DNA of 64,000 nt from Meiothermus cerbereus DSM 11376 (GTDB lineage Bacteria > Deinococcota > Deinococci > Deinococcales > Thermaceae): assembly GCF_000620065.1 (NCBI RefSeq), contig NZ_JHVI01000010.1:47483-111482 (forward strand), written 5' to 3'. Below, piece by piece: positions 34,662 through 44,154 of this stretch. The position numbers and the translations under genes are program-made. The notes beneath the pieces are model-generated. The model worked only from the letters and a program-made list of their open reading frames with translations, ran no database searches and was not told the origin of the DNA. Numbering within the stretch: position 1 is the stretch's first letter; every line of letters starts with the position of its first letter.

Positions 34662-34674
34662 AAAGGAGTGCTCA

Positions 34675-36357
34675 ATGGCGGTCAAAACCCTGTCCAACTA
34701 CGATGCCTACGCATCTGCACCCGAAAAGAAGTATGCCCTTTACATGATGATGCTGGGCTTTGCAGCCCTAGCCCTGGGCACGTTTTTTGGTCCCCTCCAG
34801 GCCTTCAACTACGGCGGTCTGGATCTGTACCCCCTGCTTAAACCTGTCTTCCAAAGCTACTATCAAGGCCTCACTCTGCATGGGGTGTTGAACGCGATCA
34901 TCTTTACCCAGCTTTTCGCTCAGACCATCATGGTCTACTTGCCTGCACGCGAGTTAGGCTTGCAGCCAAATATGAAGCTGGCCTGGGTCTCCTTCTGGAT
35001 GGCCTTGGGTGGGCTGCTCATCGCTGCTATACCCCTTTTGCTCAACGAGGCCTCGGTGCTTTACACCTTCTACGCGCCACTCAAGGCTAACTGGGCCTTC
35101 TATGTCGGCGCTGCCATTTTTGTGCTCTCGAGCTACGTCAGCATCTACCTAGTCATTGATATGTGGATGCGCTGGCGCAGGGCCAATCCAGGAAAAATCA
35201 CGCCTCTTGCCACCTTCATGGCCGTAACCTTTTGGCTCATGTGGTTCTTGGCCAGCTTAGGTCTGGTGGTGGAGGCTTTGTTCCTAATCGCCTGGTCTTT
35301 GGGGCTGGTAGCTGGTGTAGACCCGCTTCTGATGCGCACTTTGTTCTGGTATACAGGCCACCCCATCGTGTACTTCTGGTTGTTGCCGGCCTATACCCTG
35401 GCCTACGTGACCCTGCCCAAACTGGCCGGCGGCAAGCTGGTCTCCGACCCCTTGTCCAGGCTGGTTTTTATCCTGTTCTTGCTGTTCTCGGTACCGGTGG
35501 GCTTCCACCACCAGTTCGCCGACCCCGGCATCGCCCCCTACTGGAAAATGATCCACACCGTCCTGACCATGTTCGTAGCGGTTCCCAGCCTCATCACCGC
35601 TTTTACCATTGCAGCTTCACTAGAGGTCGCGGGTCGGGCCAACGGTGGCAAGGGTCTGTTGGGTTGGATTCGCGCACTGCCATGGAACAACCCCACAGTT
35701 CTGGCCTTCCTGCTCGGCTTTCTGGCCTTCATTCCCGGCGGGGCCGGCGGTATGGTCAACGCCAGCTTTAACCTGAACCAAAATGTGCACAACACCGTCT
35801 GGATTCCTGGCCACTTCCACCTGCAAGTGGGCACCCTGGTCACCATGGCGGCCATGGGCACGGCCTTCTGGTTGATTCCCCACCTGACCGGCAAACCTTT
35901 GGTAGCCAGAGGAATGGCCCTGGCCTCACAGTGGCTGTGGTTCCTGGGCATGTTCATCATGACCTTTGCTCTGCACTGGATGGGCTTCCTCTATGCCATC
36001 CCCCGCCGTGCCCACATCTCCGGCAGCCCCATCGCCATGGAGGCCTACAAAGAAAGCTCGGCCTGGATGGTGCTCAACATCGTATCGGGGGTCATTTTGC
36101 TTGTGGCGGCCATCCTGTTCTTCTACGTGATTTTTGCCACGGCCCTGCAAAACCGCCGCGAGCCCGGCCAGGTTCTCGCCGAGGTACCCTTCACCGCGGT
36201 GATGTCTAAACCTGAGGGCAGCGGGCTCGCGCAGCTCACCGAGCGGGTCTGGTTCTGGTTTGGCATTGCGGTGGTGCTGGTGGTGCTGGCCTATGGCCCA
36301 GTGCTCTTCCAGATGTTCACCAACATGAACCCCGTGCCAGGCCAACGGCTCTGGTAG
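34675..36357 (+). CDS. cbaA: Cytochrome ba3 oxidase subunit I
   Basis: 561 residues from ATG 34675 with AAAAGGAG upstream. It is a B-type haem-copper oxidase with 12-13 membrane helices. Haem b ligands are in LTLHGVLNAIIF and HFHLQVG; the CuB His and cross-linked Tyr are in GHPIVYFWLLPAY; two more CuB His are in GFHHQFADPG. It reduces O2 to water while pumping protons, at high oxygen affinity. The usual D-channel motif of A-type enzymes is absent. A 16-bp-stem terminator follows at 36368-36405. Confidence 0.95.
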   Translation: MAVKTLSNYDAYASAPEKKYALYMMMLGFAALALGTFFGPLQAFNYGGLDLYPLLKPVFQSYYQGLTLHGVLNAIIFTQLFAQTIMVYLPARELGLQPNMKLAWVSFWMALGGLLIAAIPLLLNEASVLYTFYAPLKANWAFYVGAAIFVLSSYVSIYLVIDMWMRWRRANPGKITPLATFMAVTFWLMWFLASLGLVVEALFLIAWSLGLVAGVDPLLMRTLFWYTGHPIVYFWLLPAYTLAYVTLPKLAGGKLVSDPLSRLVFILFLLFSVPVGFHHQFADPGIAPYWKMIHTVLTMFVAVPSLITAFTIAASLEVAGRANGGKGLLGWIRALPWNNPTVLAFLLGFLAFIPGGAGGMVNASFNLNQNVHNTVWIPGHFHLQVGTLVTMAAMGTAFWLIPHLTGKPLVARGMALASQWLWFLGMFIMTFALHWMGFLYAIPRRAHISGSPIAMEAYKESSAWMVLNIVSGVILLVAAILFFYVIFATALQNRREPGQVLAEVPFTAVMSKPEGSGLAQLTERVWFWFGIAVVLVVLAYGPVLFQMFTNMNPVPGQRLW

Positions 36358-36367
36358 CTTCCCCCCC

Positions 36368-36405
36368 AAGGAATACCCCCTGGACTAAGCCAGGGGGTAT
36401 TCCTT
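36368..36405 (+). terminator. Terminator of the ba3 oxidase operon
   Basis: AAGGAATACCCCCTGG-ACTAAG-CCAGGGGGTATTCCTT, a perfect 16-bp stem 10 bp after cbaA. The T-run is short. Confidence 0.8.
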
Positions 36406-36434
36406 GCTATGGGTCAAAGGGTAGATTGTAGGCG

Positions 36435-37592
36435 ATGAAGAAGCTGCCCCCTGAAGTTTATGTTTTAGGAACGGTAAGCCTTTTTACGGATATAGCCTCA
36501 GAGATGGTCTATCCACTTCTCCCGCTTTTTCTCACCGGGGTATTGGGCGCTTCCACCACGGTCGTGGGTTTGGTCGAAGGCATTGCCGAAGCCACCGCCA
36601 GCCTGTTCAAGGTGGCAGGGGGGCGCATTTCCGACCGAATAGCGGCGCGAAAGCCACTCATTTTGCTGGGCTATGGCTTCCCGGCCCTGCTGCGGCCTGT
36701 GCTGGCCCTGGCAATGGCCCCCTGGCAGGTGCTGGCCTATCGCTTTTTAGACCGTGTGGGCAAGGGTCTTCGCACGGCTCCCAGGGACGCCTTGATAGCA
36801 GAGGTGGCCAGCCAGGATAGCTACGGGCGCGCCTATGGGTTCCACCGCGCCATGGACAGCCTGGGCGCTACCATCGGGCCCCTGCTGGCTTTTTTGCTGC
36901 TGCCGTTGTTGGACTTTCGCGGGGTGTTCTGGGTTTCGGCCATTCCGGCCCTTTTGGCCACCCTGGTCATTGTTTTCTTTTTGCGCGAAAAGCGCGGCCT
37001 GGCCAAACCGTTACCTCCCCTTCGACTTTCGACCTTTTCGCTCCGATACCGTTGGTTTTTGCTGGTAACGGGGGTGGCTACGCTGGGGCTTTCCTCCAAT
37101 GCTTTCCTAATTTTGCGTTTGAATGATTTAGGGCTAAGTGCGGCCCAAGCCACCCTGGTTTACACCGCCTATAACCTGCTGTATGCCCTTATGGCCTATC
37201 CGCTGGGAACACTGGCCGACCGGGTGGGGGCTAAAGCTCTGGTAATGCTAGGTTTCTTGACCTACGCCCTGGTCTACCTGGGGTTCGGGCTAAGTAGCAC
37301 TGGCTGGCAGGGAATTCTTCTATTTTTGCTGTATGCCCTGTACAGCGCGGCCTTCGAAGGTAGCAGCCGGGCTTATCTGGCCCAGGTTATTCCAGCAACC
37401 GAGAAGGCCAGCGCCATTGGGCTATACCATACCTTAGTGGGCGTACTGTTGTTTCCTGCCAGCGCTATTTTTGGCTTCCTGTGGCAACATTTTGGTTCCA
37501 GCGTAGCTTTTTTTACCGGAGCCGCCCTAGCCCTCTCGGCACTGGTGTTGTTCTGGCTTGACCCTACCTCCAAGCGCAGCTATACTCCATAG
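36435..37592 (+). CDS. MFS transporter, drug/metabolite efflux type
   Basis: 385 residues with about 12 hydrophobic helices. The MFS A-motif-like loop is GGRISDRIAARKPLIL near residue 57, and DRVGKGLRTAPRDALI (about 103-118) marks a subfamily typical of bacterial YqjV/permease-type MFS proteins. The second half repeats the loop as GTLADRVGAKALVM. Substrate unknown. TAGATT is 7 nt before the ATG, a leaderless-type start. The end of the gene carries the rpsO promoter. Confidence 0.85.
   Translation: MKKLPPEVYVLGTVSLFTDIASEMVYPLLPLFLTGVLGASTTVVGLVEGIAEATASLFKVAGGRISDRIAARKPLILLGYGFPALLRPVLALAMAPWQVLAYRFLDRVGKGLRTAPRDALIAEVASQDSYGRAYGFHRAMDSLGATIGPLLAFLLLPLLDFRGVFWVSAIPALLATLVIVFFLREKRGLAKPLPPLRLSTFSLRYRWFLLVTGVATLGLSSNAFLILRLNDLGLSAAQATLVYTAYNLLYALMAYPLGTLADRVGAKALVMLGFLTYALVYLGFGLSSTGWQGILLFLLYALYSAAFEGSSRAYLAQVIPATEKASAIGLYHTLVGVLLFPASAIFGFLWQHFGSSVAFFTGAALALSALVLFWLDPTSKRSYTP
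37558..37586 (+). promoter_or_regulatory. rpsO promoter inside the MFS gene end
   Basis: TTGACC (37558-37563), 17 bp, TATACT (37581-37586), overlapping the last codons of the MFS gene. It predicts a start near 37593 and a 70-nt leader for rpsO. Confidence 0.75.
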
Positions 37593-37613
37593 CTGGCCCC
37601 TCTTATGGGCCAG
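37593..37613 (+). promoter_or_regulatory. Leader hairpin of rpsO, candidate S15 autoregulatory site
   Basis: CTGGCCC-N7-GGGCCAG forms a 7-bp hairpin at the very 5' end of the predicted rpsO mRNA and is followed by a G/C-rich segment before AAGGAG. S15 represses its own mRNA in several bacteria by binding structured leaders. It could also act as a terminator of the MFS gene, but no T-run follows. Confidence 0.4.
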
Positions 37614-37662
37614 GAGGAAGCCCCGGTTCACAGACTGCGGCTCACCCGACAAGGAGATACCG

Positions 37663-37932
37663 ATGCCATTCACAAGAGAAGAAAAAGCCAGCGTTATCGA
37701 AAAGCACGCCCACAAGCCCGGCGATACCGGTTCCACCGAGGTTCAGGTAGCCCTGCTCACCGAGCGGATCAACCGTCTTTCGGCCCACCTCACGGCCAAC
37801 AAGAATGACGTTGCAGCCAAGCGGGGGCTTTTGACTATGGTGGGCCAGCGCAAGCGGCTTCTGGGCTACCTGGAGAGCAAGGACAAGGCCCGCTACAAGG
37901 CGCTAATCGAAAAGCTTGGGCTGCGTAAATAA
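37663..37932 (+). CDS. rpsO: 30S ribosomal protein S15
   Basis: 89 residues from ATG 37663 with AAGGAGAT upstream; the frame open from 37558 includes the promoter and is not coding. It has the four-helix S15 pattern with HKPGDTGSTEVQVALLTERI, INRLSAHLTANKNDVAAKRG and LLTMVGQRKRLLGYLESKD. It binds the central domain of 16S rRNA. rpsO next to pnp is a widespread arrangement. A terminator-like hairpin follows at once. Confidence 0.97.
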   Translation: MPFTREEKASVIEKHAHKPGDTGSTEVQVALLTERINRLSAHLTANKNDVAAKRGLLTMVGQRKRLLGYLESKDKARYKALIEKLGLRK

Positions 37933-37941
37933 CATAGAATC

Positions 37942-37969
37942 TCCGGGGGCAGCCCCGGATGTTCTCTTT
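37942..37969 (+). terminator. rpsO terminator
   Basis: TCCGGGG-GCAG-CCCCGGA followed by TGTTCTCTTTC: a 7-bp GC-rich stem with a T-rich tail 9 bp after the rpsO stop. Confidence 0.65.
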
Positions 37970-38380
37970 CGTGTACAATATGTTGGACTCGGTAAGCGGG
38001 GCCGGGGGTTTGGCTCCGCTCAAACCTTAAAACATGCTTTCTTTGTTTTGGGCTCAATTACAAACTATCGTCTGGAATATGTCCCACCCCGCATCTAGCC
38101 TGTTTCGCCCCCCAAACGAGTGGTGTGCGCAACTCTTCGCTCTAGAGCAGTTTTCTCGCTGGGTTGGTAGCGCATCTGGTGCTCTGCCAGCAGCAACACC
38201 GCATGCAGCGCACGCCGTCCTGGTGAAAAAGGGTGAGCTTAACACCCGCAAGGCATGGCAGGCAGGTGCAGGAATAGCCATGGCGTCGGCTCCTGGTGTT
38301 TTTAAACCGACCCATGCGTAGAACGCCAAAACGGTCTTCACAGCGTACCCAGCGCTATAACTGGGCATTTAGGAGCAGCT
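37970..38380 (+). other. 411-bp pnp upstream region with multiple hairpins; candidate structured RNA or long leader
   Basis: No convincing gene is found here. Several nested dyads can be read: GGGTG/CACCC near 38232-38250, CATGGC/GCCATG near 38252-38283, the nested GGCGT...CGG/CCG...ACGCC near 38282-38326, and CCCAG-N8-CTGGG near 38348-38365, just before the AGGAG of pnp. A 104-codon minus-strand frame has no ribosome-binding site and an odd Cys/Ala-rich sequence. PNPase mRNAs are known to be autoregulated through leader structure in other bacteria. Confidence 0.4.
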
Positions 38381-40525
38381 ATGAACGAGGAAAATCCAAT
38401 ACCCCAAGCACGCCGCTACAGCGTAGACGTCGGGGGCCGCACGCTAACCATCGAGACCGGCAAATATGCCAAGCACGTGTCTGGCTCGGTTTGGGTTACT
38501 TACGGCGAGACCGTGGTGATGGCCACCGCCCAGGCTTCCGATGCACCCATTCAGGCCGATTTCTTGCCCCTAACGGTGGAGTTTGAGGAGCGGCATTATG
38601 CCGTAGGGCGCATTCCGGGCAGCTTCATGCGCCGCGAAGGACGACCGGGGGAAAAGGCCATTTTATCGGCCCGCCTGACCGACCGCCCTATTCGTCCGTT
38701 GTTTCCCAAAGGCTTTCGCCATGAGGTACAGGTTCTCCTTACCGTGCTCTCGGCAGACCAGGAAAACACCCCGGACATCCTGGGACCCATTGCGGCCAGT
38801 GCAGCCCTGATGCTCTCTGATATCCCCTGGGATGGCCCTATAGCCGCGGTGCGGGTAGGTTTACAGGACGGGCGTCTGGTTTTGAACCCAGTGGCCCAGG
38901 AGAATAGCCAGCTCGACCTGGTGGTGGCCGGTTCTAAGGAGGCCATCATCATGGTGGAAGCAGGGGCACAGGAGGTCTCGGAAGACCGCTTGGTAGAGGC
39001 CCTCGAGTTCGCCCACCGGGCCATGCAGCCCATCCTCGAGCTGCAAGAGCAGATGCGCCTCGAGCTGGGCAAGCCCAAGTTTGCTTTTGAACCCCCGGCC
39101 AGACTGGATCCCGATACCCAGGCCGCCCTTTATCAGCGGGCGATGGAAAAAGGGCTCTCGAGCGTCCTGCAAACCGCTTCCAAAGGTGAGCGCTCGGCCG
39201 CCCTGGAAGCCTTCGCCCAGGCCCTGCTGGAAGAGTTCGCCCCCCCTGCGGAGGATGGCTCGGTTGACCTGGAGCGGCGCAGGCTGCTAGCAGACGGCTT
39301 TGATGAGGTGGTTAAGCAAGAACTGCGACGGCTCATCTTGCAGGAAAACAAGCGGGCCGACGGTCGCAGCCCAGAACAGGTACGGCCCATCTGGATCGAG
39401 CACAACGTGCTGCCCAAACCCCACGGCTCGGCCATTTTTAGCCGGGGCGAAACCCAGGTGCTGGGTGTGGTCACACTGGGCACCGGACGCGATGCCCAGC
39501 TGGTAGACGACCTCGGCATCGAGACCGAAGACCCCTTCTTGGTGCACTACAACTTCCCCCCCTATTCCACCGGCGAGGTCAAGCGCCTACGCGGGGTGAG
39601 CCGCCGCGAGGTAGGCCACGGCAACCTGGCCAAGCGGGGTCTGCGGGCGGTTCTGCCTTCGCGGGAGGAGTTCCCTTACACCATCCGGGTGGTGGGCGAC
39701 GTGCTGGAGTCGAACGGTTCTTCCAGTATGGCCACGGTATGCGCGGGCTGCCTGGCCCTACTCGATGCCGGGGTTCCACTCAAAAAGCATGTCGCTGGTG
39801 TGGCCATGGGCCTGGTTAAAGAAGGCGAGCAGGCAGTGGTGCTGACCGACATTCTGGGCCTGGAAGACGCCTTGGGCGACATGGACTTCAAGGTCACGGG
39901 TACCCGCGACGGCGTTACTGCGTTGCAGATGGACATCAAGATTAAGGGCCTGACACCCGAAATCATGCGGGCAGCGCTGTACCAGGCCCGCGAGGCCCGC
40001 CTGCACATCCTGAGCCTGATGGAAAAGGCCGTGCCCACCCACCGTACCGAGATGAAACCCCAGGTGCCCCGCATCCTGACCCTCAAGGTTAACCCCGAAA
40101 AAATCGGGGGCATTATTGGGCCTGGGGGCAAGAACATCCGCCAGCTGGAGGAGCTGGGTGTAGAGATCGACATCGAGCAGGACGGCACCATCCGGCTCTA
40201 CAGCGCTAACGCAGCTGCCGCCGAGGAGGCCAAAGCCCGCATCCTGGGCCAGACCGCCGAGGCCAAAGTGGGTGAAATCTACGAGGGTACAGTTACCCGA
40301 ATTACCAACTTTGGCGCTTTTATTGAGATTTTGCCTGGCAAAGATGGCCTGCTGCACATCAGTCAGCTTGCCCAGGGGCGGGTAGAAAAAGTTGAAGACG
40401 TACTTTCGCTGGGGCAGAAGATTAAAGTCAAGGTCAACAAGGTTGACGAGCAGGGTCGGGTTGACCTGATTCGCCCGGAGCTCGAGGGCCTGATCGCCCC
40501 GCGCAAGCCACCCGCTCGACGATAA
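38381..40525 (+). CDS. pnp: Polyribonucleotide nucleotidyltransferase (PNPase)
   Basis: 714 residues: two RNase PH domains with a helical linker, then KH and S1 domains. Visible marks are [20 protein letters not shown] and [10 protein letters not shown] in the first core, [20 protein letters not shown] and [17 protein letters not shown] in the second, [20 protein letters not shown] (KH) and [20 protein letters not shown] (S1). It degrades RNA 3' to 5' with phosphate. AGGAG precedes the ATG. RNase J follows 110 bp downstream. Confidence 0.97.
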   Translation: MNEENPIPQARRYSVDVGGRTLTIETGKYAKHVSGSVWVTYGETVVMATAQASDAPIQADFLPLTVEFEERHYAVGRIPGSFMRREGRPGEKAILSARLTDRPIRPLFPKGFRHEVQVLLTVLSADQENTPDILGPIAASAALMLSDIPWDGPIAAVRVGLQDGRLVLNPVAQENSQLDLVVAGSKEAIIMVEAGAQEVSEDRLVEALEFAHRAMQPILELQEQMRLELGKPKFAFEPPARLDPDTQAALYQRAMEKGLSSVLQTASKGERSAALEAFAQALLEEFAPPAEDGSVDLERRRLLADGFDEVVKQELRRLILQENKRADGRSPEQVRPIWIEHNVLPKPHGSAIFSRGETQVLGVVTLGTGRDAQLVDDLGIETEDPFLVHYNFPPYSTGEVKRLRGVSRREVGHGNLAKRGLRAVLPSREEFPYTIRVVGDVLESNGSSSMATVCAGCLALLDAGVPLKKHVAGVAMGLVKEGEQAVVLTDILGLEDALGDMDFKVTGTRDGVTALQMDIKIKGLTPEIMRAALYQAREARLHILSLMEKAVPTHRTEMKPQVPRILTLKVNPEKIGGIIGPGGKNIRQLEELGVEIDIEQDGTIRLYSANAAAAEEAKARILGQTAEAKVGEIYEGTVTRITNFGAFIEILPGKDGLLHISQLAQGRVEKVEDVLSLGQKIKVKVNKVDEQGRVDLIRPELEGLIAPRKPPARR

Positions 40526-40562
40526 CACCCCACTGGGTTGGCATTGAGTTTGGTTGGGGTGT
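40525..40562 (+). other. 8-bp hairpin between pnp and rnj
   Basis: ACACCCCA-N22-TGGGGTGT starts in the pnp stop region. It lacks a T-run, so it is more likely an mRNA processing or stability element in a shared transcript than a terminator. Confidence 0.35.
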
Positions 40563-40635
40563 GAAAGCCACCCGTAACCCGCACCTGAGCCAGTAAAGAG
40601 CCAACCCATGCTTCTCGTACCGCTTTGGAGTAAAC

Positions 40636-42366
40636 ATGACCAACAATCCACCTTTTAGTCGTCCCCGGGGCCCCCGGCGGCGGCAAGAAAGACCCAAACC
40701 CAAGGGGCCCATCATCTTAGGCAAGCCCGATGGCGCCGTGGAAATTGTTTTCCTGGGGGGAACCGGCGAAATTGGCAAAAACATCACCGCCATCCGCTAC
40801 GAAGACGAGATGTTCATCATCGATGGCGGCCTGGCCTTCCCGGACGCGCAGATGCTCGGTGTAGACATCGTAATTCCGCGCATAGACTATCTAGTTCAAA
40901 ACAAAGACCTGATCCGGGGCTGGGTGCTGACCCACGGCCACGAGGATCACATCGGGGCCTTGCCCTACCTGTTTCCGCAACTGCCGCGGGTTCCGGTGTA
41001 TGGCGCCAAGCTTACCCTGGGCCTGGTGAAGGGCAAGCTCGAGGAGTTCGGACTCGCAGTGGGCGACTACAACTTTAAAGAGGTCTCCCCCGATGACCGC
41101 ATCTCCATTGGGCGCTACTTCCAGCTCGACCTATTCCGCATGACCCACTCCATTCCGGATAACTTCGGCATGATCATTCATACCCCCATTGGCAAAATCG
41201 TGCACACCGGCGACTTTAAGCTCGATGAGCGCCCTATCGATGGACAGACCTCCCACCTGGAGAAAATCGCCGAGGCCGGAGCCGAGGGGGTCTTGTGCCT
41301 GATTGCCGATTCCACCAACGGTGAGCGCCCCGGGGTTACCCCCAGCGAAACCGAGGTGGCAGAAGAGCTCGATAAGGTGATCGGCGCTGCCAAAGGGCGC
41401 ATTTTTGTGACCACCTTTGCCTCGCACATTCACCGCATCCAGTCGGTGGTCACGGCGGGCGAAAAGTATGGGCGCAAAATTGCAGTGGAAGGGCGCTCGA
41501 TGCTCAAGTACGCCCGCATTGCCCTCGAGCTTGGCTATTTCCGGCAAAAAGACCGCTTCTATACCCTCGATGAAATCAAAGACCTGCCCGACGAACAGGT
41601 ACTGGTTATTACCACTGGCTCGCAGGGGCAGCCCGAGGCCGTTCTGGCCCGCTTGGCGGCTGGAGCACATAGCAAGATGGCCATCAAGGAGGGCGACACC
41701 GTCATCCTGAGCAGCAGCCCGATTCCCGGCAACGAGGAGGCGGTCAACACCGTCATCAATCGGCTTTATGCCCTGGGGGCCTACGTGTTCTACCCACCAC
41801 GCTACCGCGTGCATGCCTCCGGCCACGCCAGCCACGAAGAGATCAAGACCGTGCTCAACCTGACCCGCCCGAGGTTCCTGCTGCCCTGGCACGGCGAGAT
41901 TCGCCAGCAGATCAACTTCAAGTGGCTGGCCCAGAGCATTCCCCATCCGCCCGAAAAAATTCTGATTCCCGAAAACGGGCGCCTTATTAAGCTCACCGCC
42001 GACAACATCGAATTCAACGGAACCGTACCCCACGGCCAGCTCTACGTGGATGGGCTGGGGGTGGGCGACATTACCGACGAAATCCTGGAAGACCGCAAAC
42101 ACATGGCCGCCGAGGGGGTGGTCATCATCACCGCCCTGGTCAGCCGCGATCCGCTGGTGGAGGTCATTTCCAAGGGCTTTGTCAAGGCTGGGGAACGCCT
42201 GCTGGGCGAGGTGCGCAAGATGGCCTCGGAGGCACTTTACAAAGGGGTGCGTGAAAAGAAACGCCTCGAGGAAATCCGCGACGATATCTACTACCCGGTC
42301 AAGAAATTTATCGCAAAAAACACAGGCCGTAATCCGGTCATCCTGCCTATTGTGATCGAGGGCTGA
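40636..42366 (+). CDS. rnj: Ribonuclease J
   Basis: 576 residues of the metallo-beta-lactamase/beta-CASP family, with 5'-3' exonuclease and endonuclease activities in known members. The Zn motif is LTHGHEDHIGAL near residue 98, then HTGDFKLDERP and the beta-CASP block with FASHIHRIQSVV, LVITTGSQGQPEAVL, RVHASGHASHEE and LPWHGEIRQQ. A basic N-terminal extension (PRGPRRRQERPKPKG) precedes the core. Adjacency to pnp suggests a shared RNA-decay function. Confidence 0.95.
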   Translation: MTNNPPFSRPRGPRRRQERPKPKGPIILGKPDGAVEIVFLGGTGEIGKNITAIRYEDEMFIIDGGLAFPDAQMLGVDIVIPRIDYLVQNKDLIRGWVLTHGHEDHIGALPYLFPQLPRVPVYGAKLTLGLVKGKLEEFGLAVGDYNFKEVSPDDRISIGRYFQLDLFRMTHSIPDNFGMIIHTPIGKIVHTGDFKLDERPIDGQTSHLEKIAEAGAEGVLCLIADSTNGERPGVTPSETEVAEELDKVIGAAKGRIFVTTFASHIHRIQSVVTAGEKYGRKIAVEGRSMLKYARIALELGYFRQKDRFYTLDEIKDLPDEQVLVITTGSQGQPEAVLARLAAGAHSKMAIKEGDTVILSSSPIPGNEEAVNTVINRLYALGAYVFYPPRYRVHASGHASHEEIKTVLNLTRPRFLLPWHGEIRQQINFKWLAQSIPHPPEKILIPENGRLIKLTADNIEFNGTVPHGQLYVDGLGVGDITDEILEDRKHMAAEGVVIITALVSRDPLVEVISKGFVKAGERLLGEVRKMASEALYKGVREKKRLEEIRDDIYYPVKKFIAKNTGRNPVILPIVIEG

Positions 42367-42532
42367 TAAGAGATGTCTTTGATTTGCTCTTTTTTCTGGG
42401 GCCCCTGCCTGAAGCGCGGGTAGCATTAGCTCGAAAAGCCAGGATGCTCTGACAATCCCTAACGGAACGATTCAGGCGGGGTTCATATCACACGTACTTT
42501 CTCGGCTGGACCATAGAGCCAAACCAGGGGAG

Positions 42533-43132
42533 CTATTCGAACCTTTCTAGCACCTGAAGCGTCGCGCGGCCTCGAGTGACATCACGCAAGAGGGCCTGCA
42601 AACGGGGCAGTTGCTGTTCTTCAATTTGTACTTCTACCCACACACCCTCTTCGTCGTAATTCTCGGTCAGCCGTTTCAGCCCCTCTGTTATCTGGTAAAG
42701 GGCGTTCGTGTACTCGAACGGAGCTCTGAGTTGGCATCGCATCATGGGCCGGATAGCCTGCTTGGGGGCCTGTCGAAGACATTCGGCCGCCACCCCCCCA
42801 TAAGCCCGCACCAACCCCCCTGCACCCAGCTTTATCCCGCCAAAATAGCGGGTTACTACCACCATTACCCTGTCTAACCCCTGGGCATCAATTGCGCCCA
42901 AAATTGGGCGGCCAGCGGTACCGGCTGGCTCACCATCGTCGAAAAAGCGATACTGGGAACCCACCTTATAGGCCCAGCAGTTATGAGTTGCATGCACATC
43001 CCGTACCGCTTGCAAAAATGCAGGGGCCTCCGCAGAGCTAGCCAGCGGAGCTGCATGCGCCACGAAGCGTGAGCGTTTAACCTCATGCTCGTAGCTATAG
43101 ATGCCCTGCAGTGTAAAACGCATCTGGTTCAT
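42533..43132 (-). CDS. yigZ: YigZ/IMPACT family protein
   Basis: 199 residues. The N-terminal UPF0029 domain shows KRSRFVAHAAPL, HNCWAYKVG and FDDGEPAGTAGRPILGAI, then VVVTRYFGGIKLGAGGLVRAYG, the family signature; a C-terminal ferredoxin-like DUF1949 domain follows. Members relate to translation control in eukaryotes (IMPACT), but the bacterial role is unsettled. Its ATG overlaps the aroE stop by 4 bp. The 166-bp gap to rnj on the convergent side shows no clear terminator or gene. Confidence 0.92.
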   Translation of the reverse strand: MNQMRFTLQGIYSYEHEVKRSRFVAHAAPLASSAEAPAFLQAVRDVHATHNCWAYKVGSQYRFFDDGEPAGTAGRPILGAIDAQGLDRVMVVVTRYFGGIKLGAGGLVRAYGGVAAECLRQAPKQAIRPMMRCQLRAPFEYTNALYQITEGLKRLTENYDEEGVWVEVQIEEQQLPRLQALLRDVTRGRATLQVLERFE

Positions 43133-43941
43133 GAGATTGAAGCACTTTGCAGCCCGGCCCTTGCTGCTTCATACATGGCCTGGACGTCTGGCTTAATGCC
43201 AGTCCACAATTCAAAAGCAAGTGCTCCCTGCCAGACCAGCATGGGCAACCCACCCAAAATGATGAGACCCGCTTGCTGGGCCTCGAGCAACAGCCGGGTG
43301 GTTGGTGGGTTGTAGACAATATCCACCACCACCCCACGGGGCAACAAACCGGGCGGCAAGGGGGAGCTGGAGGGGTCTTTGAGCCCGACGCTGGTGGTAT
43401 TAATCAGCAAATCGCAGCCTTGCACCGCCGCTGCCAGTAATGGCTCGGTGACCAGGCGCAGCCCCATGGCGTTGCACAAGGCCTCTGCCCGGCTTTGGGT
43501 GCGGTTGTACACCGCTACCTGTGCACCCCCTTTCTTCAGGGCATAGGCAACCGCCCGCGCAGCCCCTCCTGCCCCCAGCACCAGGGCTTTTTTGTTGCGG
43601 TAGGAGATGCCGGCTTCGTCCAAACCAGAGATAAACCCGGGGGCATCGGTATTGTGGCCGATTAGGCGACCTTGCGCGCAGACAATGGTGTTAACTGCCC
43701 CAATGGCCCTGGCCTCGGGGCTTATTTCGTCCAGGTAGTCCAGCACCCTTTCTTTGTGCGGAACCGTGACGTTGACCCCGGCAAACTCCCGCCGAACCTC
43801 CTGCAAACGGGCTCGCAGAAATGCAGGGGGGGTCTCGAGGGCCAGGTAAGTACCTTCCAATCCCGCCGCCCTTAAGGCAGCCTCGTGCATGGCTGGAGAA
43901 AGCGAGTGCTCAACCGGAAATCCAATCAAACCAAGTTTCAC
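43129..43941 (-). CDS. aroE: Shikimate dehydrogenase
   Basis: 270 residues. The N-terminal substrate domain has LIGFPVEHSLSPAMHEAAL, the catalytic Lys in VTVPHKERVLDYLDE and the Asp of GHNTDAPGF. The Rossmann domain has LGAGGAARAVAYALK and YNRTQSRAE. It reduces 3-dehydroshikimate with NADPH in the chorismate pathway, which feeds the PabB step found in this window. The start is GTG with TAAAAT 6 nt upstream, so it is probably leaderless. Confidence 0.95.
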   Translation of the reverse strand: MKLGLIGFPVEHSLSPAMHEAALRAAGLEGTYLALETPPAFLRARLQEVRREFAGVNVTVPHKERVLDYLDEISPEARAIGAVNTIVCAQGRLIGHNTDAPGFISGLDEAGISYRNKKALVLGAGGAARAVAYALKKGGAQVAVYNRTQSRAEALCNAMGLRLVTEPLLAAAVQGCDLLINTTSVGLKDPSSSPLPPGLLPRGVVVDIVYNPPTTRLLLEAQQAGLIILGGLPMLVWQGALAFELWTGIKPDVQAMYEAARAGLQSASIS

Positions 43942-44154
43942 ACCTGGATTTTAAGCCCCCTAAAGCAGTTTTCCCAGCTCCTTCTTTGAGTGCAGGCTTC
44001 TGTGCTACCCCCGTCCAGGACTCGTCCCAGCCCCAATTAAGCCCTAGAGCGCGTGGGCCGCAGAAGGGAGAAGTAGCGATGACCTCGAGCCCTGCTGTAC
44101 GGTAAGCCCCCGCACATTACACTCCCCCAAGCCTGACTTGCTAAGATAACCTTG

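Noticed and set aside
38120..38220. tRNA-like sequence (GGTTGGTAGCGC)
   Set aside because: Resembles a D-arm but no acceptor stem, anticodon arm or T-arm could be built.
38054..38368. 104-codon minus-strand frame upstream of pnp
   Set aside because: No ribosome-binding site, odd Cys/Ala/Arg content and overlap with nested inverted repeats. More likely a structured non-coding stretch.
41131..42426. 431-codon minus-strand frame
   Set aside because: Complete shadow of RNase J with no recognisable motif.
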